A stretch of 64,000 nucleotides of DNA from Podocnemis expansa (lineage: Eukaryota; Chordata; Testudines; Podocnemididae): the NCBI GenBank assembly GCA_007922195.1, contig ML682059.1, positions 10,118,118-10,182,117 of the forward strand, in the 5' to 3' direction. Both the position numbers and the translations under genes were made by a program. Below the pieces are notes generated by a model, which was not told where the DNA came from, did no database searches, and saw only the letters and a program-made list of their open reading frames with translations. This document shows, in pieces, positions 1-13,900 of this stretch (positions are counted from its first letter, which is position 1; each line of letters starts with the position of its first letter).

Positions 1-360
1 TATTCCAGCTTGCTCCAGTTTGAGTTCACTCCAGTTTGAATTCACTTTTCCAATGTGGCTATTAATATAGATAGGGCTACTTCATATTCAGATTCCACAA
101 TAAAATGCTTGATTTGGAAATACTGAAAATGCAGAATCCTTATGCTATTACATAACTTTAAGTATGATGTCAAATCAGGACCCAGGAGCAATCATGAAAG
201 TTGAGTAATCCCAGCTCTTCTCCACAGCAAATAGACATTTGATATTTCTTAAGGATAAATTCCTGATTATTATTTAAATTAGCTAAGGAAGAAGGCCTTA
301 GCAACAAGAATTTAGAAAATCTGTCTAAAGTAGTGAAGGTGATCTACTTAAATGGGTGAT

Positions 361-388
361 TTTATTTATTTATTTATTTATTTATTTA
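361..388. repeat. (TTTA)n microsatellite
   Basis: About seven tandem TTTA units follow tgattttatt. Confidence 0.95.
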
Positions 389-518
389 AATTTTTGGTGA
401 TAACCTCCTAACCTATGATATGCCAGCCTGTGTGATCTTTTAACACAGTAATTAATGTAGAGCTGTTAGTAGTTCCTGAAATGCCTTTTTAGGCAACATT
501 CTCAGGTTCTGATGTTTC

Positions 519-618
<100 letters not shown>

Positions 619-672
619 GCCAGCTGCGGAAGTTAAAAATGTTTGCAAGACAGCTAAGGTAGAGGTAAATCA

Positions 673-795
673 AAGAAGGAGTCTGGTGGCATTTTTAAAG
701 ACTAACAGATTTACATATTGCATGAGCTTTTGTGGGAGAAAATCCTGCTTTGTAAGATGCTTAAAGATGGGGAATGTACAGAATGGGAGCAAAAT
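673..795 (-). repeat. Dispersed repeat with hammerhead-like core, copy 1
   Basis: Read on the minus strand this has the sequence seen at 52780-52935: gcatctta, a hairpin ending ctcccac, then (g/a)aaagctcatgca, an AT spacer, ctgttagtcttt and tgccac. It is diverged: the first stem arm is degraded. Confidence 0.75.
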
Positions 796-1894
796 AAATG
801 CCGGTAGAGCTGTCTCTGCTAATGCAGACTGAAAAAAAAAAAAAACAAATCCAAAAGTTGGTACATAGGCAAGATGGTGGTGGTGACTTTTGTAGTTTCT
901 TTCAGTCTGGTTGTAAAGGTTAGCTTGTTATCTTCTCAACTCTGTTGTTTTGTGTGGATGAATTGGACTTGCTGGCTGCCTAGAAGTTTTTACTTGTGGA
1001 AGAGGACACTTAGAAGTTTGCATGTTCCTGGACTCCTGCAGCTGGAAGTGTGTAGGAAGCCTGGACTGCTTTGTCAGGGGTGATGGCATCTCATAGTCAG
1101 AATTCAGCTATCAATAGCAGCATCCATTACAGGCAAGCAAGCCATGGTTTGCCATCAACAGGCCAGCAGACAACAGTCTTTTCTACAGCCTTTGGAGATG
1201 GTGGTCTGAATGGTTCCTTCCCCTTGGAACTCCTCAGGAGTTCCTTGCAGAATCAGAATGGGATGCTCTTCTTCCAGGGTCACTGGGGTCTGATTAGGTC
1301 TCCTTTATGTAAACAAATATTCTTCCCATTCCAGTAGTTTTGGGTTTGGGAAGTCCTCAGATATAAAAATATCTCCAGTTAGGAAGTCTGTGGGTATTTT
1401 GAGACATTTTGAGGTCGGTCCAGACATTTTCTCTCTCATCCTCACTTGGAAATAATCTTAAAAATGTAAGACTAACAGAATATTGGCATAGAAATCATAG
1501 GAAAACACCAAACATCATTCACTCAGGCATGCCAAGAGAGACTGTTCCTGTTATATAGACAGACACTTACAAATGCCCCTTTATACTTTGGTGCTGGTGG
1601 CTTAGCTTTGAACATTCTGAATATAAAATCTGAGTGAAATTCAGATAACACAGTCAGAAGAAAGAATCTATTCCTCCTAAAAACACAATTTTGGGATTCA
1701 GTTCTTACATGCTGGCCTGTTTACCTCATGTCTTCAATCTTAGAACTATTGCTAAAGGGAATTTAATCGACAGACAGAGAATCAGTTTTTAAAAAAACAC
1801 ATACCTTTCAAAATAATCAAAATGTGATGTTCCCTATAGAAAGTTTTAAATTTTGCTCCTTTTCTGAGCTAATCACACTTTGTTTTCTCTCCAG

Positions 1895-1948
1895 GGACCA
1901 GTAGGACCTTCTGGACCTAAGGGAGAGCTTGGTGTTCCTGGACGACCT
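1895..1948 (+). CDS. COL15A1: COL15A1 exon, Gly-X-Y repeat (first exon in window)
   Basis: This is a 54-nt exon, a unit size typical of collagen genes, coding 18 residues in six perfect Gly-X-Y triplets ([18 protein letters not shown]). It follows a pyrimidine-rich tract ending ccag and is followed by gtaagt. It begins and ends in phase 0. No upstream COL15A1 exon is seen in 1-1894. Confidence 0.93.
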
Positions 1949-4900
1949 GTAAGTGCTAGAATCTTTCAGATGGAATAAAAATAGCAGTTTGCTTGTACAC
2001 AGACAGTAAAATATTTTTCTTCATTTCAGGGTCGCCCAGGATTGAATGGACTAAAAGGTGTAAAAGGTGAACGGGGTGTAACATTATATGTAAGTTCTGC
2101 AGTGCTACTGAAATTCATTGTAAACAAGAATATAATCCTGTGTCGAGATTAATAGATATGAATCTTTTCTAGGAATAAAAACAGCTTGCAATACCTAGAA
2201 ATAATAACATGATCATTCTGTTTCTCCTGATAAATAATAACAACTCAGAGCCAATTTCTGCAATCCAAACTCTATCTGACCAGTATGTGCCTGTGTGAGT
2301 AGATATATTGACCTCAGTGAGATAGATGCCCACTTTGAGTAGCACTTTTCTGAGTACATGTGGCTCAGTTAGGCCCAAGATGATGATAGCTATTTCACCA
2401 AACTATGGGCTTACAAACACTTCCTACCTGCTAGTGCTTGCTATCCTGAGTTGTCAGTGGGGGCCCCTCATGGTACTACACAGGTATTAAATGAGGGCAA
2501 GAGTAGTCCCTATAAGGCTTGCGTGCCTGTAAATATTCTGCAGTTGCTGAATGAAAAAATTGCTTTTGATTCAGCAATCTTTGTCGACTCTGGGTTGCAC
2601 TTATGCAAGTAGTCCACAAGCAAATGCTTCTCAGCGTAAGTAAAAATTTCAGAACATCAGTTTACATTTCCATAAAACATCTGGCAAAGTGATTCATATC
2701 AGAGGTTTTGTAGCATCTTGGGATGCGCCTATGCTAGAAAATTTAGTTTCAGTATATATATTGCTTTAGTGCTAACAGGACAGCTGCTTTGTTACTGTGC
2801 TACTAGGGAAGACAAGGTACAGATATTTCCCCACCCTTACATCTCAAAAAAACTACCTTGAGCCCAGTAGCTATCCTGTTGTTCTGCTAGAAGAATCAGT
2901 CCCACTGTTATACACAAGACTTCATCAGATCATCAGAAATACAATAGCAGTTCATTACACTGTTGCTAGAATCTGTCACATGGTCTATTGAAATATAAAG
3001 CTATGTGGTAGATGAGTTCTGTTACATTTAAAAAGTGCCCTTCTGGAGTGGCTTGTTCCAGAAATATTCCACACAACGTAGAAAGTACAAGTGTGAATTC
3101 TTCACAGTAGGTATGAGTGCAGAGGATGTTAATGCCTTTGTTTGTCAAAAAGAAGACAGAGAAGCAAGTTAATTAGTGTACTTCATGGGGGAAAAATGCC
3201 AGCTACTGAAGAGCTCTTTCATCTAGCAAAGAAAGGCAAAACAAAAACCTGTTGCTGGAAACTGAAGCCTGGCAAATTCACATTAGAAATTAGGCACAAG
3301 TTTCTAACTGTGAGAGTGTTTAACAAACTACTGAAAGGAACTGGTTGCAGTCTCCATCTCTTGAAATCTTTAAGTCAAAACTGGAAGTCTTTCTGGAAGA
3401 CATCCTTTAGCCACACACAAGTGAATGGGCTAAATACAGAGGTTACATGACCTAATGGCACCTTCTCGACTTAAATTCTATGGATTGTTCCATTTTGATC
3501 AGATGAGAAGATCTTATTCCCAGATACAACTGTTCAAGATAATTTAAGTTCTGCTGCTTTAGACAACATAATCAAAATAAGTGTCATTCATTTTGATGGG
3601 GAGAAAAGGCAGATGTAGCTGTGGACACGTGCTTAATCTCTGCCCTTTCTTCCCCTTCCTGCATTCATCCATTATGCCTCTCAGTCTCTGCTTACAGCTG
3701 ATATAATCTTTTCTGTTTAAACCCCTAGCAAAGAGTGCAATTCCAATATGGCAGCACTAGCAGGGACCTGTGGGTGGAGGATCTGTCAGGGACCAGACCA
3801 AGGGCGGGGATATAGCGCTTCTACACGGATATAGTATTCAGTACTATGTTGAACTAGAGTCCGCACTCAGTAATAGTGGTGTAAACCCAAATAAATCCAC
3901 TGATGTCAGTGCAGTTGCCCATTGTTCACAGTGCAGTTTCTCAGGCCTGGTCTACATTTAATTTGGTTTTTGGCATCAGATGAAGGGAGCTATGCAGGCT
4001 ACATAAAATAACTTGTGTATCTCCTGTCAACTGCCTTAGAGGTATGGTTTCTTATAAATGTTCTGAATCTACATGTCCCATTGTCTGAATGGTACTAACA
4101 ATGTAATTTGTAATTGTCTTTCTCAAAAATCCAAAAATCTTTCTCAAAAATCCAAAAAGAGTTTTGTGAGGAACAAATGGAGCTTTCTTAAAATAAATGT
4201 GTGTTTTTGTTTCTTTATTTTAAAAGCAAAAGTTTCAGAGAGGTTTTTCTGCCCATGAAATATTGTAGGTCAAATCTCAGAATCAACATTTTCTTTTTAC
4301 AGGTAAAATAGCGTACATGCACCAATAATAAATAAATAAATACATACATAAATAAGCTCAACCCCCCCTCAGGCCAGTTAGTGCAAGTCTGCATGTTCAG
4401 CTTAGTCCATGCCCTTTTTCTGTCTGCTGGCATGCTAGCCTGAAAGGTTCTAACTACTGAACATCTTTTTCTCTCTTGTTTTGCCTTCCAAGGGTCCCCC
4501 TGGCTTGCCTGGTCCCCCAGGACCTCCTGGACCTCCAGGGTCTGTAATTCACATAAAAGGAGTAAGTACCTCTGGAGACCATTTTCTGGTCTATGTGGCA
4601 CTGCCCCACTGCAGTAACGTACAGCTTTTGAAATGGGTTGTAAGGTGAAACCTTGATGTTGTTTCAGATGACATAGTTTTGCAGACAGATTTCTAGCTTG
4701 TGTGTATAGGGCAGAAACTCCTGAAATGACTGGTTAGAAGCACTCCTATTCAAGGAGTTTACCCCATCCACACAGGCCAGCATTTGGTGGCAGAACCACA
4801 CTACCCTAGTGTGTTGTTAATGTATGAGCCAGAAAATCTGTTCCGAAGGAGATTTTTATGCTTGGCTGTGTCCTTTGTCTGGTATGTTCTATTAAATCTT

Positions 4901-7900
4901 AATATTTAGATGCTATGTTATCATCATCTTTATTTACTGAATTCATTTTCCTCCGCATTTTGAATAGACAGTTTTCCCAATTTCTCCCAGACCTCACTGC
5001 AAAATGCCAGTAAGTTTTATACACAGACATTGTTTTTACTAAATTACATTGATATATGTAAGTGCATGGCCATGAGAACAAATGACACAAGCATAAGTTC
5101 TGTGCACGTTTCAATTCTCTTCTTTTGCTTTGGCATGTCCAATGTGCACCCTGAAGTAGAACCAAGCCTTTAAGACAGGGGTCTCAAACTCAGATCACCA
5201 TGAGCGCCACATGAGGACTAGCAGAGGGCTGCATGAGGGTAGAATGGTAGCCCGAGGGCCGCACTACCGAAACCTTTCCATACAATAATATTGCAAATAT
5301 CACTAATGATAGTGTCATTGTGGGCCTCAGGAAACAGCTTTAGGGGCTGCATGTGGCCCACAGGCTGCATGTTTGAGACCCCTGCTTTAAGATAACGGAT
5401 AGTGATTTTCAAATACCTGCTCAGCAATTAATGCCTTGTAGAATGTTTGAGAAGTACCAACATTGTAACCTTTTGGCTTAAAGCTTTGTAACATTGTTGA
5501 AAAGCAGAACAAAAGACTAAAGTTTAGAGTCCTGGTTTTTTAATAATAAGAAGTGTCCTTGTAAAACTGAGTATTTCTATGAACTTGTTTTAAAGGTGAG
5601 GGTTTTTTATTTCTTGTACTGTACCTCTCAGTCCACAGTCAGAATAGAATTGATTAATTCCTTTGAATGCACAGCGCATATATTGAATAAAAACTACCTT
5701 CTTTTGCCCTACTTGGGTTTATATTCTAATTGTTCCGTTCACGTGCTCTCTCATCTTACTCAAGTCTCCCATGACTCTGAGTTAATTTGTTACTGTTCTA
5801 TCTCAGCAAGAGAGATCTTTGCTGTTGCCAAGCTGTGTACCAGCTCCTGGACACATCAGCTTATCTGCAGTGCCAGCAAACTTTTCAGAACCCTGACAGT
5901 CCAAACCTGGCCTTGCAGGTGACGATCAGTGAACCCCAGTTACCAAGAGATGTCTCCATGCAGTTTCCAATCCCTCTCATTGGACTCTCACAGAAGTTAA
6001 GTTTACTGCCCACAGAGAGAAAGATATTACATTAGCCTGTTATTATCTGAAGGTTCACACTTCACTTTCCATACACAGCACCGAGATGGTTTTGTAATAA
6101 AACAAGAATAAGGTTATTAATGAAGAATATAGGATTGAGTATTTTCAGGTAAAAGTGAGAGACACAAAAGGTTACAAACAAAATAGGTCATGCTTTTATT
6201 GTTGGGAAAGATGATTTAAACTAGTTTTTAGTGACTAAAACTGTAACTTAAGTTATGTGCTTTGTCTAAGGAGGTTTCTCACCTATAGTCAGCTCCCAGA
6301 AACTTTAATCCACTTGGTTGAAGGACACATCTTTCTCAGATTTCAAGAGCTCTGGCTTCAGATGATGAATGCCAAAATGGCTTTCTGTTTCTTCTGATGT
6401 TTCCCAAAGTCCATTATGTCTGGTTCAAGAGCCAAAAGGTCTCCATCTTCTGTTGTGATTACTCAGTTTTGTGGCGATCTCTCGCATATTCTCCCACGAA
6501 AGCTCATGTGATAAATCAATCTGTTAGTCTTTAAGTGCCACAAGACTCCTTCCTTTTTTTGCTTTACTAGACTAACACAGCTGCCCCTTTGGAACATTGC
6601 AGGTTTAATGGCTTTGTTTACCTCGTATGTAAATGTACTTCCATAGTTTCTGTTGTCACCCTGCTCAAGTGACATGGAGATGCAGTGAAGCAGGTGAAAC
6701 AGCATTCCTTTGTCAAGAACAGGTTAGGTTTACGCATTGCTTGCCAAATACATTTAAAATATTTCTATCACAACCCTATAATTCTTTACACACTGACCAT
6801 ATGCACAACATGCAATAATATTAATGACCAGGATGTTGCCCTTTTGCACCTTTTAAAATCGGATTGACAATGGGGAGTTGGGGCAATGAATATATCAGGC
6901 CTGCTGTGAGTTATAGTATGGTGTACCCTCCGCTAATGAGCACTGAGAGGCTCTTTGGGTCACATGTGCAAACTTTTATTGCCTCATAAAACTCAAAGAG
7001 TGAAATCCTGGCTCCACTGAAGCCAACTGCGAAACTCCATTGACTTCAACAGGGTCAGGATTTTCACCCAGGATGTCTGGGGATCTGATGTGGCACTAAA
7101 AGATTTAGGATGCCTCAAAGGGCTCTTTGCTTTGTAAGTCACAGAAGTCACCTCTCATAATGCACTGTGAACACAACTGAATCACACTGGATCTTTCTTA
7201 AGGGTTGTATTATGACACATAGTCGTTGGGCTGCGTTAGTGAGCAGGAAGGGATTGTGTTTTGGGGTGTTTGCCCATTCCCATTAAACACCTGTGGCTAA
7301 CCCCACCAGCTGACTCAGGGTCACAGTGCTGGAGCTCCAGGGTTGTTTAACTGAGCTGTCGACATTCAGGCTCAGGCTCAGGATGTAGAACCCTCCCCCT
7401 TCAGACCCCAAACGTCTACACTGCAGTGAAACAGCTCCACTGCCCAGGCCTTGCAAGGCTGAGTCAGCTGATCTGGTTGATCCCTAGGTATTTAACTGCA
7501 GTGTGGACATATTGTTAGACAGCTATAATGTCTCCCTTAGCAGCCAGGTGTGCAGGAGGGCTGCACTCTCCATTGTTACAGTTCATCATATTATAATTCA
7601 GTGCTATATGGAGGGTCCAGTTCTCATGTCATTTACCCCAGTTTACTTTTGAGGAGTCACTCCAGACTTATACCTGTGTAAACTCAATAAAAGCCCATAT
7701 AAATAAGAAAAATCTCTCTCCTGCCTATATAGAGCTAGATAATACCTTTCCATATTAACTCTACTTATTAACTCAGACACAGAATAATGACTACAAGATG
7801 TTTTAAATTTTGAAGAGGCTTTAACTACTTTTTTTAAAAAGAATTTCCGTCTTCTCCCTTCCATCCATAGAATTCTCCATCTGATATATAACTTTCTAAG

Positions 7901-10900
7901 AAATTTGTTTTCACTAGATCTGTTAAGAATTCCTCTATGGGTTGACTAAGTCTCTCACTAGTGCATCAAAATGATTTTCTGTACAACCATTACAATGACA
8001 GAAACCCACTTAGAGTGCAAGAATGATCCATTCACACAGAGGTTAAAAAATCAATCTCTAGCAACAATAATTCTGAAAATATTTCAATTGCACTAATAAC
8101 TGCCCAAATAAAAGAAATGTGGGGTACTAAGTCCCTCTTCATGCATCTTAATATGTAAGGTAGCTTTACCCTACATTTGTGAATGACAGAATTACCCCAA
8201 TCTTGTATATACCAATACTCTGCTCTACTCATCTGTATGAAATTGCATATTTGAACTCAATCCTGCAAACACTCCTCATATGACTAGACCCAACAAAGTT
8301 ACTGGAACTATTCTTGTGAGTAAAAGATTCCTAGCAGTTAGGGTCACAGGACTTGACCTTTTTGTGCAACAGCAGTATGTTGGAATTTTTTTAAATATTT
8401 GAAGTATAATTTATTTCCATAGTAATAATTGGCATTCTTTAATTCCACTGAAAACATTTTACCAACATCAATTAATCACTGGAATATCTTTAGAAGGTAG
8501 ATATATATATTTGGTCCCTATTCTATAAAGAGGCAGCAAGTGCTAGTGCCATACTCAAGACTACAGAGGGAATTAATGTCAGAATTAGGAACAGAACAAA
8601 ATACTTCTTGGCTCCCAATATCATGCTACGATCTCTCTCTCTTTCTCTCTGAAATGCTTTTTATGCATGTAAAAGCTTCAAATAAACATCCACTGGTTTG
8701 CAGTAATATTTGATAGAAAGCATTGCAAACATCATCTGTTATCTTAAATCAAATTCTGCTCTCAGTTATGCTAACACAAATCCAGAATAATTCTAGTGGC
8801 TTGAATTGAGTTACCCTTGATTTATGCGAACATAACTGGAAGCGGAATTTGCTGATGTGAGAGTGCATGTTTTACAGCTTGCTGAAAGCACATTGCATGT
8901 TGAAGAATGCACAGTACAGAATAAGTCTTAACTAGCTAATATTTGGACATTGGCAAACTGATAATACATCTTAAACTGTTAATTATATGTGCATAGAAAC
9001 CTTAACCAAAATCAAGGCCCTATTATGAAAAATGCTGTATAAATGTAAGGTAATATTTTGAATATATTCTTTTGTGTGTAGGTGGGCACTATTCATCCTG
9101 GAAACCAACATAACTTTCATGGTAAGCTTCTTTTTTCTTCCTGTAATGATGTATTGGATCATATATGACCCCAGTTGTAGTGACCAAAGGTCTCAGCCAT
9201 CTCTTGTCTGTTGACCTATACTCTAAGAAAGAAAGTGATCTAAGAGATTTGGTGGTCTCTGACATATTCTTATTAAACTAGTTCACATCCCAAAACCCAC
9301 CAACATTGTTGGTAAAAAATTAGCACCCTGTTGGCAGTGTTTGATATAGAGGCCAAGAAGCAAAATGAGCCATGGAACTGAAATAACCTTTCTCATAGAG
9401 CTGTTACCTCTTGGACAGGGATAAGACACCTAGATGTGGCAGTGTGGGGTGAGGTTGCAGTCCCATTGTTGTATTCTCTGTCTTAGCCAACCATATCCCT
9501 ATATGGAATATGCAGTCACAGAATCAGTGCTCCTGTGCTCTATGAACACCTCTTACCAGCAAACGCTGAGGCTAACATGAAACTATTCCTATGCAAACAA
9601 GACAGTCACTTGATTCTCCATCTAGCCAGTCCAGAAGAACCCCAACTCCAGCCTGACGAGTACTGGTTTCTCTTTGAGGAGTGTGTTCTGAAATGGCACA
9701 GAAGTTTCCCTTGGGTCAGCTGGTCAGAGTGGAAAGCTCCTGCTTGTAATCAGAGCTCTGTCCCATTCCTTGAGAGTCAAGGGTACAATCCATGAAGATA
9801 CTTGGATTTCTGAGTCCTTTTTTAGGTGCCATTTTGAGCCACAAAACTCCCACTCAGCTACCACTGAATCCTGTAGGTGCCTGAGCTCACTTGGTGCCTA
9901 AGATTTTTGTGCCTTGGCATATGTACTACTGCCTCCTCAAAGGCACTAGTCTCCCACCTGAGCCTGAGGGTAATCCACAAATTGGATGAAGAGATGTGTT
10001 TGCCTTTTTAAGTCACGTGTGGAGTCCAACCTGGTAAACAGCCTCTGAGCACATCTAGTGGCCCCTTTGGCAAGTTCACACAAAACAATTGTGTGGAGAA
10101 GGATGAGGTAGACTCACTCTTATCGCCTTAGGCCCAGGAGTACTCACCTGGGTTGTAGGAGACCCCAGGGTCAAGTTTTCCCTCCACTTGAATGGGAGAA
10201 GGGATTTAAACAGGGTGCTGCCCCATCTCTCTGGTTAGTGCCCTAATAACTGGATTAGAGTCTCTCTAAGGCTATCTCTGACCCAATTAATATTTAATTA
10301 TTCAATTATTTCATGAAAGGGGAACAACTTCAGTAGCAGTGACTGAGGTTGCCTTCTGGTTAGCATACAAACCAGAGAGATGGAAGCTCTCTGTTTAAAT
10401 TCTTCCTCCCTTCTGCCGGGGGGGGGGGGTGTGATTAGAACTGGGGTTCTTCTTTGAGTGCTGCTTGCATCATTCAGTATTAGGCATCTATGTGCCACAG
10501 TGAACAATTGGCCATAAACTTTTTAGCCCTAGCCTGTCAGAGCAGGGTCGGTGGCCAATGCTCCCTCCGGCCACTCCTGTGGCTACATATATGATCCCAA
10601 CCCTGATCTTTCCATCCACAAAGGAGATGGGGAACACTCTAATACTCACCTATCCTGCCCCATTCAAACCCAACTGAGGGAAACAGCGAACACGGGGCAC
10701 TAGCATTAGTTCCATCGGGCACCCCGTAGGGATGCCCCCCTACAAGGTCTTTCTGTACCTCCTCCTCTCCCTCCCCTCATCCAGATCACTTACAGACTTC
10801 TCAGGGTTCCTTGACCCCCTTGTAGACCTGTGCTGGGAGGACTCTTCGTTCCCACTAGCGACACTATACCGGTTGAGCCATCACCTCTCCAGGCCAGCTT

Positions 10901-13900
10901 ACGCTACTACCTTGGCCATCCAGGGGGATCAACCACCATCACTCAACTGGTAATGGAGATAATGCCTATCCCTCCCCTTCCCACTTTGGATCCCCTGACT
11001 CCCCACATGGGGACTGATGGTTACCAGGGTCTTGAAGGAAATCCGTCACCCAGAGATAGTGGGGACACCTGCAGTTTCAGAGACAGCCCATAAAAGTGTC
11101 TTATCTGCATCTTGCATGTCCTAACAGCCCACACCAGACAGGGGAAATCCATTACATGGTGATACGTACCACTGAGGTCCTTGATCAAAGCGGACAATAA
11201 ACTGCATAGTTCTCCCATAGACAGAATTTCCTTTAGAAGACAAGGGCTTAGCTCTTCGGGGCGGTAGCCCTTCCCTCTTTCCTTGTGAAGAGGAGACCCT
11301 CGACTGTTCTTTTGGGTACCTTTCCCCCTCTACTCCCCCCCCGGCTATTGGCAAAGTGGTGGGACACGTTAATGCTCCTCCACCAGAGGGAAAATAGAAG
11401 TATACACCCCATTTTTATCCCCCTGTACCACAGGGCACTCACAAACACAGACTACACGATGTTGCCTGTTCCACTCCAGAGACTGAACGATACTCAGGTG
11501 TAGGAAAGCTCCACAGCTTCTGGGTCTCATCTCCTTATGTCCCACAGGTGACCCAAGGTACAATTAAAAAGATCACTGGAAAACCTATGTACCCTGAGCA
11601 CCTGTTAAAGAGAAGGAGGGACTCCTACTAATAATAGAGGCCATCCATCTCCTGCTCTCTATTCCCCTACCTTGCTCATTTCTGGAAAGTGAAGCAAGAG
11701 AAGGCCAGGAAAGATGGGCAGTCGGTTCCCAAAGAGACTGACTAGGCCTGAGAGAAACACCCTGATCCCTTACCTCTACTTTCCCCTTTCCTGGTTGCAA
11801 TCACTAAAGATTCCTTTTCCCTTTCTGATGGGTGGGATTTCTCAGGTTGGGGCCCTACCAAAAGGAGGTCCTGAGACGAAGAACTTCCTCCTGATACCAG
11901 AAATATGGATATAGGGCATCCGCTCGGAGCTCTTCCTTCTCTCTAACTCACTGGCCCACTCCCCTCAGAGAGGGTCAACTTCCGCAGAAGGGAAGAGGAG
12001 ACCATACCTGGGTCCACCTCTACCATGCTCAAACAGTGATTACACTTGGAGATTATGAATCTTGAACCAGCAATGCTGGTGGGTCTGCATTACTGTTCTT
12101 TCCCCCTCTCACCGAAGCAACTCAGAAGTCATGCTTGCCCCTAGGATGGGTAGGGCACCATTACTGACTTCCCTTTGTCCTGGTTAATCAATATTTGTCA
12201 GAAAGGGTCTCCCTCATCAAGTCAGGACTGTTCCCGCAAAGATGTGATTGGCAAATGCCATCCTTGATGCGTTCTCAACACCTTGGTCTTGTTGAACTAG
12301 CCTAGACACACACAAAAGCGTCAAACCCCACTACTGTGGAGAGGGTGGGTTTATCCTCCCAGTTATCCTCTGGGACATGAGTTACTTGTCATGCGGTGGG
12401 TAGACAAAGTGTGGCTCTTCTTCCATCTTCCTTGCTTGTTTAATTATATTCAACATGGAGGGCATCCAAAATGAGTTAGGATGGCCCCGTACAAATACTT
12501 CAAGCCTCCCAGGAAGGGTGACACACGATGCCTCACTATTTTTCCCTCACATGGTGTTTTTCTCAGATAAAATTGAAGATGAACAGTATATTCCCATATG
12601 TAGGATGGAAGGCCTACCATTCAGGCTCCCTTCCGTGCCTTGTTTCTCCTTTATAGGGGCAGCAGGGCTGAAGGCAGGAAAACTCAACTCCGCCCACCCT
12701 CCAAAGTACAGCTAGTAGTCACCTAATACTGAATGACTCACGCAGCACTGGAAGAATGGTGGGTTACTTACCTGTAACCATCCTTCTTCGAGATGGGCTG
12801 CTCGCGTACATTGAGGAGCCTTCCACCATCCCCACTGCTCGGAATTGGCGACTAGAAGGGACTGAGGAGGATCAGGGTCGAGGCTTATATATAGCCATAG
12901 GAGTGGCCAGAGGGGGTGTTGGCCTTCAACCCTGCTCTAACAGGCTAGGGCTAAAAAGCTGCTGGCTGAACTTGTGCTGTGGCAATAGACACCTAATATT
13001 GAATGTGTGCAAGCAGCCCATCTCAAAGAAGGATGGTTATTGGTAAGTAACCCACTGTTTTCCCCCATTCCAGATGAATATCCTAGCTACTGAACTAGAT
13101 GTTAGTAGGGAGGGTACCTCCCTCTCCCCATTTTTTGTGTGTGAACTCATTTGAGGGGCCTAATCTGCTAGATTTGCTTAGCAGCCACCACTGGACTGGG
13201 CCCCCCTCTGCAACATAGGTGGATGTCTCTCTTCCCCTACTTCATGGATCACTAGCCAGAGAAAGGCACCTCCATGCAACCCAGACCTAGGCACCAATCT
13301 CTGAAAGTGAGGTGGACTCAAGACCTATCTCTCTGGTTACCATCTCTCACTGGCTAGCCATCTGGCTTTTTGGATCACAGTCTGAAGCGTCTTTTTCTCT
13401 CCCCATTCATTGTCTAGGGCACCTAGGCACCTGGCTCAGCCTCTATGGTTTGCAGTGTTTTTCCTGTGAGATTTTTTTCTAGGCAACTAAAAGTTAGATA
13501 TTGCAATGCCAGCATCCCTTTATGGATCTGGGCCAAAATAAATATCATAGACATGATCAACATCTAGTAGTCAGATCAGGAATCACTATAAATTACCCTC
13601 AGAGGGATTTTTGGAAAGGAGAGCATGAGCCACCAAAACCCCTTTTACTTGCAAGGGAAAGAGTTTGAACCTTCCTGGGGAAACGGAAGAAAATCTCTGC
13701 AGGAGGATGGGGTGAGAACTGTTGAAGAGAAGATAATAGAGAACTGACAGAGGATGTATGTACACTGCAAAATAAAATGAGACTACAGCATGTGCAGATG
13801 TAGCTTAGCTAACTTTTGAGTTATCTAGCTTGAAAACAATAGCAGTGAATCTGCAGAAGCACTAGGACCTTAGATCAGTACACAAGCAGCTAACTAGTGG

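Larger units (their letters stand above)
5393..9081 (+). other. COL15A1 intron remainder with old repeats
   Basis: Holds a hammerhead-like repeat (6478-6595), a short palindromic repeat (7000-7068), an inverted-repeat element (7413-7513), and a diverged repeat at about 8751-8870 resembling a common amniote interspersed repeat. No exon is seen. Confidence 0.6.
10446..13035 (+). mobile_element. DIRS-like element 1, internally deleted
   Basis: This 2.6-kb insertion has inverted terminal repeats of about 170 bp. The left repeat (10446-10615) is the reverse complement of the right (12866-13035), sharing for example aggctagggctaaaaag and ggagtggcc. Just inside the right repeat, 12713-12830 is an internal complementary region: it reads as the complement of the left-repeat start (cacctaatactgaatga) followed by the complement of the right-repeat end (ccatccttcttcgagatggg). 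Split inverted repeats with such a region are the known architecture of DIRS tyrosine-recombinase retrotransposons. Intact DIRS elements are usually nearer 5-6 kb. I recognise no intact reverse transcriptase or recombinase ORF here, so this is a dead or non-autonomous copy. No target duplication is expected or seen. Confidence 0.75.
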
